From contig NZ_BJYL01000030.1 of assembly GCF_007991495.1 (NCBI RefSeq), positions 1 to 41,753 on the forward strand: a stretch of 41,753 nucleotides of DNA, given 5' to 3'. Positions 17,430 through 25,450 of this stretch are shown here, in pieces (within the stretch, counting starts at the first letter, position 1; each line of letters begins with the position of its first letter). Position numbers and translations under genes: made by a program. The DNA comes from Sporosarcina luteola (lineage in GTDB: Bacteria > Bacillota > Bacilli > Bacillales_A > Planococcaceae). The notes beneath the pieces were generated by a model, which saw only the letters and a list, made by a program, of their open reading frames with translations, was not told the DNA's origin and did no database searches.

Positions 17430-18089
17430 TTAATGAAGGGCCTTTCTCTCGAATGTATGAATATCAACATCAGATCCGATTACAATCAAAATGTCATTCA
17501 ACTCAATCTCCTCGATCGCTTGTGGAGAAACTAATATTTGAGTTTGCCGCTTAATGGCAACTATATTGACACCGTACTTTGCCCGGATATCAAGGTCGAT
17601 TAGTGTGGATCCTGCAATTTTTTCATTTGCTCTAATTTCTACGATTGAATATTCATCAGAAAGCTCGAGATAATCTAAAATATTGTTCGAGACCATATTG
17701 TTCGCAATCCTTTTGCCCATATCTCGCTCTGGATGGACAACCTGATCTGCTCCGATTTTCCTTAAGACTTTTTCATGATAGTCATTTTGTGCTTTAACCG
17801 TAATTTTTTTGACACCGACTTCTTTCAATATCAAAGTCGTCAGAATGCTCGCTTGTATATTTTCTCCTATTGCGACAACGACATGTTCGAAATTTCGGAT
17901 GCCAAGCGATCGCAATGCGGATTCATCTGTCGTATCAGCGGCAACTGCCGTCGTTGCGATTTGTGCAAATTCTTCTACTCGTTCAGGTGAGATATCGATT
18001 GCCATGACATCCGCTTTTAATGCTATCAATTCATTGACGATGCTACCGCCGAATCTTCCCAACCCGATGACGACAAATTCTTTTTTCAT
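17430..18089 (-). CDS. ktrC: Potassium channel regulatory subunit KtrC (RCK protein)
   Basis: A 219-aa cytoplasmic gating ring protein of Ktr K+ uptake. The N-terminal RCK_N Rossmann domain has the nucleotide-binding GLGRFGG and the acidic AIDISPE; the C-terminal RCK_C domain (about 140-219) is the c-di-AMP-binding part in the family. Position beside rnjA and length match B. subtilis KtrC (YkqB). The ATG at 18089 has TTGGAG 9 bases upstream; an in-frame start at 18104 lacks a site. The membrane partner (KtrD type) is not in this window. Confidence 0.93.
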   Translation of the reverse strand: MKKEFVVIGLGRFGGSIVNELIALKADVMAIDISPERVEEFAQIATTAVAADTTDESALRSLGIRNFEHVVVAIGENIQASILTTLILKEVGVKKITVKAQNDYHEKVLRKIGADQVVHPERDMGKRIANNMVSNNILDYLELSDEYSIVEIRANEKIAGSTLIDLDIRAKYGVNIVAIKRQTQILVSPQAIEEIELNDILIVIGSDVDIHTFERKALH

Positions 18090-18165
18090 ACCGTTTCGCT
18101 CCAATCCGATTGATGGATGAAATTAGTGTAACATATGAGATGATTGCTCTCAATCGAAGGATTGA

Positions 18166-18192
18166 AAAAGAACGGCCTAAAGTATAGGCCGT
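18166..18192 (-). terminator. Terminator of ykuU-ykuV
   Basis: On the minus strand ACGGCCTA (18185-18192) pairs with TAGGCCGT (18172-18179), then TCTTTTTC. It lies about 50 bases past the ykuV stop. Confidence 0.8.
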
Positions 18193-18240
18193 CCCGTGTG
18201 AATTAAGAATTGATAAGTTGCTTTCCGTTTCAGGCGGATC

Positions 18241-18690
18241 TTATTTCCTCATTTCGTCCAATACACGATTTACACGTTTTTCTAGCATTTTCATGCCACT
18301 GCCGCCTGCTTGGAAGTGACGTAGTTGACCATCCTTGTCGAAAACATAATACGCAGGAACGTATTGGTTATCGAAAGCATCCGTCAATTTCAAGTCACTA
18401 TCTACAAAAATCGGCTGTGTAATATCGTGCTCTTCAGCAATTTCCGTGATGTTGTATAAATCTAAATCATCTTCAGAGCGTGGCATATGAACAGCGATAA
18501 CGTTCAATTCATTTTTATATTGGTCCCTAAAATTATTCACTTCAGGCATTGCTTCTTTGCATAAATGGCAGCTCACTGACCAAAAATGGATAAGAGTCGG
18601 TTTTTCGCCGACAAGGTCGGCTTTATCCACTCGACCGTTCAACCAAGTTGTTGCGCCAGTCAGTTCCGGCATTTGATCACGTAATTTCAT
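18241..18690 (-). CDS. ykuV: YkuV, thioredoxin-like thiol-disulfide oxidoreductase
   Basis: A 149-aa cytoplasmic thioredoxin-fold protein of the TlpA/ResA-like group. Active site WSVSCHLCKEAMP (C41, C44) with the cis-Pro loop in NQYVPAYYVFDKDG; the C-terminus (FQAGGSGMKMLEKRVNRVL) is essentially identical to B. subtilis YkuV. There is no signal peptide, so it acts in the cytosol, plausibly as reductant of YkuU encoded 87 bases upstream (inference). The ATG at 18690 has GAAGGAGATG upstream. Confidence 0.94.
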   Translation of the reverse strand: MKLRDQMPELTGATTWLNGRVDKADLVGEKPTLIHFWSVSCHLCKEAMPEVNNFRDQYKNELNVIAVHMPRSEDDLDLYNITEIAEEHDITQPIFVDSDLKLTDAFDNQYVPAYYVFDKDGQLRHFQAGGSGMKMLEKRVNRVLDEMRK

Positions 18691-18777
18691 AACTGCATCT
18701 CCTTCACTTTAAAAGATCCCCACTGCCTATTCTATGCGTGAGGACCTGAATTGGTATGGTTTCAATCTGAAATTGAA

Positions 18778-19320
18778 TTAAAGGGTTTTTTGACCTGGTC
18801 TCCAGTTTGCCGGGCAAAGTCCGCCTGTTTGAAGTGCTTGAAGAACACGCAATGTTTCATCGACGTCTCTTCCGATATTGTTATGGAAAACTGTTTGATA
18901 TTGTAATTCACCTTCAGGATTAATGATGAAAAGACCGCGAAGTGCAATTCCTTCCTCTTCAATCAACACGCCGTATTCGCGTGAGATTGCATGATTTGTA
19001 TCTGCAGCAAGCGGATATTTCAACTGTTCAAGACCATTATCTTTACGATCTGTGTTAATCCATGCAAGGTGTGTATGTATTGTGTCTGTAGATACACCAA
19101 TCACTTCTGCATCCAGATCTTCAAATTCATCGTAACGGTCAGACATTGCTGTAATTTCAGTCGGGCATACGAAAGTGAAATCCATTGGATAGAAGAATAG
19201 AACTGTCCATTTATCTTGTTTCATGTTCTCTTCTAAACTTACTTTTCCAAAAGACTTGTCCGCTAATACCGCTTCCATTGTAAATCTAGGTGCTTGTTTA
19301 CCAACCATACGTTCAACCAT
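18778..19320 (-). CDS. ykuU: YkuU, 2-Cys peroxiredoxin (AhpC/Prx1 type)
   Basis: A 180-aa typical 2-Cys peroxiredoxin that reduces peroxides. The peroxidatic cysteine is C52 (FTFVCPTE) and the resolving cysteine C169 (GGLCPANW), so it works as a dimer and then higher oligomer. It is almost identical to B. subtilis YkuU. The ATG at 19320 has GGGAGGG 6 bases upstream. It is the first gene of ykuU-ykuV; the promoter (19424-19452) overlaps a metal/peroxide-regulator-like operator. Confidence 0.95.
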   Translation of the reverse strand: MVERMVGKQAPRFTMEAVLADKSFGKVSLEENMKQDKWTVLFFYPMDFTFVCPTEITAMSDRYDEFEDLDAEVIGVSTDTIHTHLAWINTDRKDNGLEQLKYPLAADTNHAISREYGVLIEEEGIALRGLFIINPEGELQYQTVFHNNIGRDVDETLRVLQALQTGGLCPANWRPGQKTL

Positions 19321-19423
19321 TGTAAATCCCTCCCATGTTTCTTTATTTAGCTATTAATTCACTGAACAATCCTAATTTAGGATATCAAACCACTAGTTTT
19401 AATTCAATTACAATGGCTCAAAT

Positions 19424-19452
19424 ATGATAATCATTCTTACAATTTGTGTCTA
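19424..19452 (-). promoter_or_regulatory. Probable promoter of ykuUV with Fur/PerR-like box
   Basis: On the minus strand TAGACA (19447-19452), a 17-bp spacer and TATCAT (19424-19429). The plus-strand 15-mer TGATAATCATTCTTA (19425-19439) covers the -10 and matches the Fur 7-1-7 box with two mismatches and the PerR box with three. Which regulator, if any, binds is inference. Confidence 0.5.
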
Positions 19453-19608
19453 AACATTGTAGAATAAGTCCCTCACCCTTTTCTTGTTCAACAAAATGGA
19501 CAAACATTCGACAATCGAAACACTCGATGTTTATGGAACAACACGCTAAGGAAATACTAGAAGGAACTCAATAATGATGCTAGACCTCCGATTTTTTTTG
19601 ATAACATC

Positions 19609-19636
19609 TTGATTTTCAACCAAATTTTTGTATAAT
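19609..19636 (+). promoter_or_regulatory. Promoter of the regulator-potABCD operon
   Basis: TTGATT (19609-19614), a 16-bp spacer and TATAAT (19631-19636, perfect). Downstream, GTTTA-TAG-TAAAC (19644-19656) is a small palindrome and TAAAC recurs 22 bases later, a plausible operator for the adjacent regulator. No gene lies in the rest of 19321-19705. Confidence 0.65.
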
Positions 19637-19705
19637 AAAAAAGGTTTATAGTAAACTTAAAGTACAGTAATACTAAACTCCGAGATGAAGGGAAGAGGAT
19701 TGACC

Positions 19706-20248
19706 ATGCATATCGGGAGTAAAATCAAAAGTCTTCGATTGAAAAAAGGATTGACGCAAGAAGAACTCGGTGAAAGGACAGACTTGACGAAAGGGTATAT
19801 TTCACAATTGGAGCGGGAACTTACATCCCCATCCATCGAAACACTCTTTTCACTTTTAGAAGTATTAGGCACAACGCCAAAAGAATTCTTTGATGAACCA
19901 AAGAAGAATATGAAAGTCGTCTACTCCCCTGCCGATCAAACAACTTATGTAAATGATGAGCTGAAGTATAGCATTCGTTGGCTTGTTCCCCGTTCGAATG
20001 AAAATGAAATGGAACCTGTTCACATAACATTTTCCAAACACGGTGAATTTAAGCAATTTGAACCTTCTTTAGCCGAAACATTCATCTATGTTTTATCCGG
20101 GAAAGTGGAAATTGAACTTGGCAAGCGTACATATACGGCTTCGATTGGTGAGTCGGCTTACTATGAAGCATCCGACCATCATCGTGTATCGAATGCCAAT
20201 GAAGGACCGACCGAGTTGCTCCTCGTGGCAACTGAATCATACTTATAA
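19706..20248 (+). CDS. XRE-family HTH regulator with C-terminal cupin
   Basis: A 180-aa transcription factor: an N-terminal XRE helix-turn-helix (about 4-60; [20 protein letters not shown]), a linker, then a small-molecule-binding cupin barrel (about 105-175). This is the PuuR-like architecture often found beside polyamine genes. The ATG at 19706 ([10 protein letters not shown]) has AGAGGA about 7 bases upstream; an ATG at 19685 lacks a site. It is followed after 16 bases by potA, so it probably senses polyamine and controls its own operon (inference from context). Confidence 0.88.
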   Translation: MHIGSKIKSLRLKKGLTQEELGERTDLTKGYISQLERELTSPSIETLFSLLEVLGTTPKEFFDEPKKNMKVVYSPADQTTYVNDELKYSIRWLVPRSNENEMEPVHITFSKHGEFKQFEPSLAETFIYVLSGKVEIELGKRTYTASIGESAYYEASDHHRVSNANEGPTELLLVATESYL

Positions 20249-20264
20249 AGGGGGAAACTCAACT

Positions 20265-21371
20265 ATGGCAAATATGCCGATTATCCGTTTTGACAATGTC
20301 GTGAAAAAATATGGTGATGATACGACCGTATTGGATAATGTCTCTTTTGAAATGGAACGTGGAAAGTTTTACACACTATTAGGCCCGTCTGGATGTGGCA
20401 AGACGACAATTCTTCGATTAATTGCAGGATTCATGGAACCAACGGAAGGTACGATTTATTTTAATGGAAAGAATATTAATAATGTCCCTGCCAATGAACG
20501 CCAAGTGAATACGGTTTTTCAAGACTATGCTCTATTCCCTCATCTAAATGTGTATGAAAATGTGGCATTTGGCTTGCGCATTAAAAAAATAAAAAAGGAT
20601 GAAATCGATTCACGGGTCAAAGAAGCATTGAAATTCGTCAATTTGGCCGGTTATGAGAACAGGGAAATAACAGAGATGTCCGGGGGGCAAAGGCAGCGTG
20701 TTGCAATTGCGAGGGCCATTGTTAATGATCCTGAGGTAATCTTACTGGATGAGCCATTATCAGCGCTGGACTTGAAGCTTCGTTCTGAGATGCAGTATGA
20801 GCTTCGCGAATTGCAGCAACGTTTAGGTAAAACATTCGTGTTCGTCACTCATGACCAGGAAGAAGCCCTTGCCATGTCTGATGAAATTTTCGTTTTAAAC
20901 ATGGGGGCGATTCAGCAATCCGGGACGCCGCTTGATATATACGATGAACCGATCAACCGATTTGTGGCCGATTTCATTGGAGAATCCAATATCGTATCTG
21001 GTCGTATGATTGAAGACTATGTCGTGGAATTTACCGGCAAGCGATTTGATTGTGCAGATGCGGGACTTCAACCGAATGAAAAAGTGGACATCGTACTACG
21101 ACCGGAAGACTTGGAAATCACGACTGTAGATAAAGGTAAATTGAATGTAACAGTAGATACCCAATTGTTCCGTGGTGTTCATTATGAATTATCGACGTAT
21201 GACAAGGACGGCAATGAATGGCTAGTTCACTCAACAAAAAAGGCTGAAGTTGGAGCTGTCATCGGTTTAGACTTCGATCCGGAAGATGTACATGTTATGC
21301 GATTGAATGAATCTGAAGAAGAATACGACGCAAGACTTGAATCTTATGGGGCGCTCGCCAATGAAGAATAA
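20265..21371 (+). CDS. potA: Spermidine/putrescine ABC transporter ATPase PotA
   Basis: A 368-aa ATP-binding subunit of polyamine uptake. Walker [10 protein letters not shown] (40-48), the Q-loop [11 protein letters not shown], signature MSGGQRQR, Walker [13 protein letters not shown] and the switch histidine in THDQEEA are intact, and a C-terminal TOBE regulatory domain follows. I use the ATG at 20265 (MANMPIIRF), with AAAGGGGG about 10 bases upstream; the frame remains open far upstream inside the regulator gene. The stop overlaps the potB start by 11 bases. Confidence 0.95.
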   Translation: MANMPIIRFDNVVKKYGDDTTVLDNVSFEMERGKFYTLLGPSGCGKTTILRLIAGFMEPTEGTIYFNGKNINNVPANERQVNTVFQDYALFPHLNVYENVAFGLRIKKIKKDEIDSRVKEALKFVNLAGYENREITEMSGGQRQRVAIARAIVNDPEVILLDEPLSALDLKLRSEMQYELRELQQRLGKTFVFVTHDQEEALAMSDEIFVLNMGAIQQSGTPLDIYDEPINRFVADFIGESNIVSGRMIEDYVVEFTGKRFDCADAGLQPNEKVDIVLRPEDLEITTVDKGKLNVTVDTQLFRGVHYELSTYDKDGNEWLVHSTKKAEVGAVIGLDFDPEDVHVMRLNESEEEYDARLESYGALANEE

Positions 21372-22194
21372 TCGCCTACGTTCAATTTACACGGTCCCTT
21401 ATACAGTGTGGATCCTGTTGTTTGTCCTGGCGCCCATCGCTTTGATCGTCTATTATTCGTTTTTCGATCTGACAGGCAACTTCACGCTTGCGAACTATCG
21501 TAACTTTTTCACCTCTGTTTACCTGACATTGACAATCAGTTCATTTTGGTACGCATTTCTAATTACTTTTTTCTCATTGCTCATTGCGTATCCAACCGCA
21601 TATTTTCTAACGAAAACAAAACATAAACAGTTATGGCTTCTGCTGATTATTATTCCGTCGTGGATCAATCTCTTGCTGAAGACATATGCCTTCATTGGAT
21701 TAATGGGGTTATATGGACCTTTGAATGCATTTTTAGAAGTGATCGGCATCGGTAAGCAACAGATCCTATTCACAGATTTCAGTTTTGTATTTGTCTCAGT
21801 CTATATATTCATCCCTTTCATGATTTTGCCGATCTTCAATGCACTTGACAAACTGAATCCTGCATTAATTGATGCGGCGCGGGATTTAGGCGCGAATGGT
21901 TGGACAACGTTTAAACGTGTCATTTGGCCATTGACTTTAAACGGCGTGAAATCCGGTGTACAAGTTGTTTTCATTCCAGCATTATCATTATTTATGATTA
22001 CAAGACTGATTGCAGGCAATAAAGTAATTACGCTAGGTACTGCTATCGAGCAGCAATTCCTCGTTACACAAAACTGGGGAATGGGTTCAACGATTGCCGT
22101 TTTCCTAATCCTGTTCATGTTTATCATCATGCTATTCACTACTGGCAAGGAAAGGGGGGCGACAGGAAATGGAAAGAATCGGAAAGCTTCCTAA
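21361..22194 (+). CDS. potB: Spermidine/putrescine ABC transporter permease PotB
   Basis: A 277-aa inner-membrane permease with six predicted helices and the EAA-type cytoplasmic loop for contact with PotA ([20 protein letters not shown]). The ATG at 21361 overlaps the end of potA by 11 bases, with GGGG about 10 bases upstream, so translation is coupled. The next gene, potC, starts inside its 3' end (26-base overlap). Confidence 0.93.
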   Translation: MKNNRLRSIYTVPYTVWILLFVLAPIALIVYYSFFDLTGNFTLANYRNFFTSVYLTLTISSFWYAFLITFFSLLIAYPTAYFLTKTKHKQLWLLLIIIPSWINLLLKTYAFIGLMGLYGPLNAFLEVIGIGKQQILFTDFSFVFVSVYIFIPFMILPIFNALDKLNPALIDAARDLGANGWTTFKRVIWPLTLNGVKSGVQVVFIPALSLFMITRLIAGNKVITLGTAIEQQFLVTQNWGMGSTIAVFLILFMFIIMLFTTGKERGATGNGKNRKAS

Positions 22195-22969
22195 ACTATA
22201 TTTGGCTGTCGTTTTCATCATCCTGTACGCGCCAATTTTCTATTTAATCTTTTACTCCTTCAACTCTGGAGGCGGGATGACAAACTTCGAGTCATTTACA
22301 TGGGAGCATTACGCGGCGGTCTTTGAAGATAAAAGATTGATCGTCATCGTTTTAAACACGATCATCATCGCCCTCCTATCCGCTCTCGTTTCAACGGCAA
22401 TCGGTGTCATGGGCGCGTTGGCTATTTATTTCATGCGAAATCAAGGTATGAAAAACGCCGTCCTATCTTTGAACAATATTTTAATGGTAAGCCCGGATGT
22501 CATTATCGGTGCATCCTTCCTTATCCTTTTTACAATGATCGGCGTGAAACTGGGCTTTGCATCCGTCCTGATTTCCCATATTGCATTCAGCATCCCGATC
22601 GTTGTCATCATGGTCTTGCCGAAACTTTCGGAAATGAATCCGACATTGATTGACGCTGCACTCGATCTAGGGGCAACGCGTAAGGATGTGATGACTAGGG
22701 TTATCCTCCCTTTCATTCAGCCAGGCATTTTTGCCGGATTTTTCCTTGCTTTGACTTATTCCCTTGACGATTTTGCAGTTACCTTCTTTGTGACAGGTAA
22801 TGGGTTCTCCACATTATCCGTTGAAATTTATTCAATGGCACGGACCGGAATCAGTCTGACGATCAATGCGTTATCAGGAATTATTTTCGTTGTGACGGTT
22901 GCGCTTGTACTTGGTTATTATGCCCTTAACCGGAAAATGAAAGCTCCTCTAACGGGGGTGAAAAAATGA
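22169..22969 (+). CDS. potC: Spermidine/putrescine ABC transporter permease PotC
   Basis: A 266-aa permease with six predicted helices; it pairs with PotB. Its EAA-type loop (TLIDAALDLGATRKDVMTRV) is clear. The ATG at 22169 has AAAGGGGGGCG upstream inside potB. The stop forms an ATGA overlap with potD. Confidence 0.93.
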   Translation: MERIGKLPKLYLAVVFIILYAPIFYLIFYSFNSGGGMTNFESFTWEHYAAVFEDKRLIVIVLNTIIIALLSALVSTAIGVMGALAIYFMRNQGMKNAVLSLNNILMVSPDVIIGASFLILFTMIGVKLGFASVLISHIAFSIPIVVIMVLPKLSEMNPTLIDAALDLGATRKDVMTRVILPFIQPGIFAGFFLALTYSLDDFAVTFFVTGNGFSTLSVEIYSMARTGISLTINALSGIIFVVTVALVLGYYALNRKMKAPLTGVKK

Positions 22970-24036
22970 AGTCCATTTATCAGGCAGCGATTTTAATTTT
23001 AGTAGTATCGGGTGCTTTGCTCTTCCTCAACGCTGAATTGAACGAGGGCAGCAAATCCGGTAAAAATACAATTACCGTTTATAACTGGGGCGAATATATC
23101 GACCCTGATCTTATTAAGCAATTTGAAGAAGAGACCGGCATCAAAGTCATATACGAAACATTCGATTCGAATGAAGCGATGATGGGTAAGATCGAACAAG
23201 GCGGGACGTCGTATGATATTACAGTCCCTTCGGAATATATGGTGGAAATGATGGCAGAAAAGAATCTTTTATTGCCAATCGACTATAGTAAAGTTCCGAA
23301 CATCAAGAACATCGACCCTTATTTCATGGATTTGCCTTTCGATCTTGGTAATAAATATTCCCTCCCCTACTTTTGGGGTACTGTAGGAATAGCGTATAAT
23401 CCAACTTTGCTGGAAGGTCAAACATTTGAAAGCTGGGATAATCTTTGGGATCCTTCCTTGAAACAAAGAGTCATTCTTGTAGATAGCGCGCGTGAAACGG
23501 TCGGGATGAGCTTGAATTCATTAGGATATTCATTGAATTCGACTGACCTTGATGAGCTTCGTGAGGCAACGGATAAGTTAAAATCATTAAGTCCGAATGT
23601 CAAGGCAGTTATCGGAGACGAAGTGACACAGCTAATGGTGAATAATGAAGCCGCCGTTTCACTCACTTGGTCTGGCCAAGCCGCCGATATGATGTATGAG
23701 AATGAAGATATCGATTATGTCGTACCTGAGGAAGGTTCTAATCTTTGGTTTGACAATATCGTCATTCCTCGTACCGCTAAAAATATTGATGGTGCACATG
23801 CGTTCATCAATTTCATGCTCGATCCTGAAGTCGCAGCGCAGAACGCAGATTATGTCGGTTATTCAACACCGAATCTTACAGCACTCAATCTGATGGATCC
23901 TGAAGTGGTAGAAGACGAGCGCTTCTACCCCGACGAAGAGACAAGAAGTCATTTGGAAGTGTATAAAAATTTAGGATTGGAATTATTAGGCGTATACAAT
24001 GAACTTTTCTTAGAATTTAAGATGGATATGCGATAA
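22966..24036 (+). CDS. potD: Spermidine/putrescine-binding protein PotD
   Basis: A 356-aa extracellular substrate-binding protein of polyamine uptake. After a single N-terminal hydrophobic segment (about 4-25) comes the PotD fold, starting ITVYNWGEYIDPDLI, with SLPYFWGTVGIAYNP and SLTWSGQAADM as ligand-site regions. There is no lipobox cysteine in or after the segment, unlike many Gram-positive binding lipoproteins, so it is probably held by an uncleaved anchor or released. ATGA overlap with potC. The last gene of the operon, ended by the hairpin at 24043-24072. Confidence 0.93.
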   Translation: MKSIYQAAILILVVSGALLFLNAELNEGSKSGKNTITVYNWGEYIDPDLIKQFEEETGIKVIYETFDSNEAMMGKIEQGGTSYDITVPSEYMVEMMAEKNLLLPIDYSKVPNIKNIDPYFMDLPFDLGNKYSLPYFWGTVGIAYNPTLLEGQTFESWDNLWDPSLKQRVILVDSARETVGMSLNSLGYSLNSTDLDELREATDKLKSLSPNVKAVIGDEVTQLMVNNEAAVSLTWSGQAADMMYENEDIDYVVPEEGSNLWFDNIVIPRTAKNIDGAHAFINFMLDPEVAAQNADYVGYSTPNLTALNLMDPEVVEDERFYPDEETRSHLEVYKNLGLELLGVYNELFLEFKMDMR

Positions 24037-24042
24037 TTCACC

Positions 24043-24076
24043 AGTCGTCTCTCAACTATCTGAGAGGCGACTTTTC
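24043..24076 (+). terminator. Terminator of the potABCD operon
   Basis: A 12-bp stem with one G-T pair (24043-24054 with 24061-24072) and 6-base loop, then TTTTC, 6 bases past the potD stop. Confidence 0.85.
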
Positions 24077-24197
24077 ATTTGAGCGCAGAAATGCTTTCTT
24101 GGTACGTCCCCATCACTCATCAAAAGGTTAAAGTGTATTTACTGTTCGACTGTGGTAAACTATTTCAAGTACACGAAATAATAGAGGCGGTGAGCAT

Positions 24198-25403
24198 TTG
24201 GTCGAGAAACAGTCAAATAATAATTTCGCATTATACATACTAATGTTCAATATGTTCATCGCGATGGCAGGCATCGGTTTAATCATCCCCATCATGCCCC
24301 AATTCCTAGGAACATTCGGGGTCGCCGGAAAAGTTCTTGGATTTCTAATTGCTATTTTCTCTTTCGCACAATTCATCTTTTCACCAGTAGCCGGCAATAT
24401 GTCAGACCGGCATGGTAGAAAAAAGATTATTATTATTGGGTTATTCATTTATGGAGCTGCACAGCTTGCGTTTAGTTTATCGACGCATCTTTGGATGTTA
24501 TTCGTAGCCCGTTTCTTTTCAGGACTCGGAGCCGCTTTTATTGTGCCACCAATGATGGCATTTGTTGCTGATATTACAACCTTGGAAAAACGCGGTAAAG
24601 GAATGGGACTTTTAGGCGCGTCAATGTCATTGGGCTTTATGATTGGACCCGGTATTGGCGGTTTCCTTTCAAATATAAGCCTCCTTTTTCCGTTTTACTT
24701 TGCGGCAGGAGCTTCTATATTCGCAGCACTCTTATCGATCTTCATATTACCAAACCCAGCCCCATCCATTTCAGCTAAGAAGCTCCAAGAAAAGAGTGAA
24801 AATCTGTTCAAGCAATTGAAAAGATCAACGAAAACCCCTTACTTTATCATGTTAATTGTCATGTTTGTCTTTTCATTCGGACTTGCAAATTATCAGTCAA
24901 CGATTTCATTGTACGTTGACCAAAAGTATGGATATACCCCTTCGCAAATCGCAGTCCTTATTACTGTTGGAGGATTTGTCGGCGTCATTATACAGACATT
25001 TGTCATCAATCCTTTGTTCAAAAGATTTGGAGAGATGCGCGTAATCTTAGTCAATTTAGTCGTCGCAGCCTTATCCATGTCGGCAGTCCTGCTCGTTGAC
25101 CTATTTTGGACAATTCTATTAGTCGCAACTATTTTTTCCACAGCGACGTCCCTTTTACGACCAGCTGTGAACACGCTAGTCTCTAAACTTGCTGGAGAGG
25201 AACAGGGTTTTGCTGCCGGGATGATGAATGCCTACATGAGTTTAGGAAATATGGTCGGTCCCGCTCTTGCCGGTTCGATTTTTGATTACAATATAGCGTT
25301 GCCTTATTTTGTCGGCACCGCGATTTTACTCATTTGCTTCGGCATTACATTCACTTGGGCAAAAAGGAATTCAACCCTCCTTGCAAGTACGAGGACAAAC
25401 TAA
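24198..25403 (+). CDS. MFS multidrug efflux transporter (Bmr/NorA type)
   Basis: A 401-aa, 12-helix major facilitator of the DHA1 drug-proton antiporter group. Motif A DRHGRKK between helices 2 and 3 and motif C GFMIGPGIGGFLS in helix 5 are clear, and the VADITTLEKRGKGMGLLGAS region closely resembles B. subtilis Bmr. The start is TTG 24198, with GAGGCGGTGA 3-5 bases upstream. It is monocistronic and convergent with the VWA operon; the two stops lie inside one hairpin. The drug range cannot be read from the sequence. Confidence 0.88.
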   Translation: MVEKQSNNNFALYILMFNMFIAMAGIGLIIPIMPQFLGTFGVAGKVLGFLIAIFSFAQFIFSPVAGNMSDRHGRKKIIIIGLFIYGAAQLAFSLSTHLWMLFVARFFSGLGAAFIVPPMMAFVADITTLEKRGKGMGLLGASMSLGFMIGPGIGGFLSNISLLFPFYFAAGASIFAALLSIFILPNPAPSISAKKLQEKSENLFKQLKRSTKTPYFIMLIVMFVFSFGLANYQSTISLYVDQKYGYTPSQIAVLITVGGFVGVIIQTFVINPLFKRFGEMRVILVNLVVAALSMSAVLLVDLFWTILLVATIFSTATSLLRPAVNTLVSKLAGEEQGFAAGMMNAYMSLGNMVGPALAGSIFDYNIALPYFVGTAILLICFGITFTWAKRNSTLLASTRTN

Positions 25404-25450
25404 AACTCCCTTATCTTCCTCAATTTAATTTGGAGGATAAGGGAGTTTTT
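25402..25450. terminator. Bidirectional terminator between the MFS gene and the VWA operon
   Basis: AAAACTCCCTTATC (25402-25415) pairs with GATAAGGGAGTTTT (25436-25449), extended inward by CCTC/GAGG after a two-base bulge. The MFS stop (25401-25403) and the VWA gene stop (25450-25452) lie at its two edges. Confidence 0.9.
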
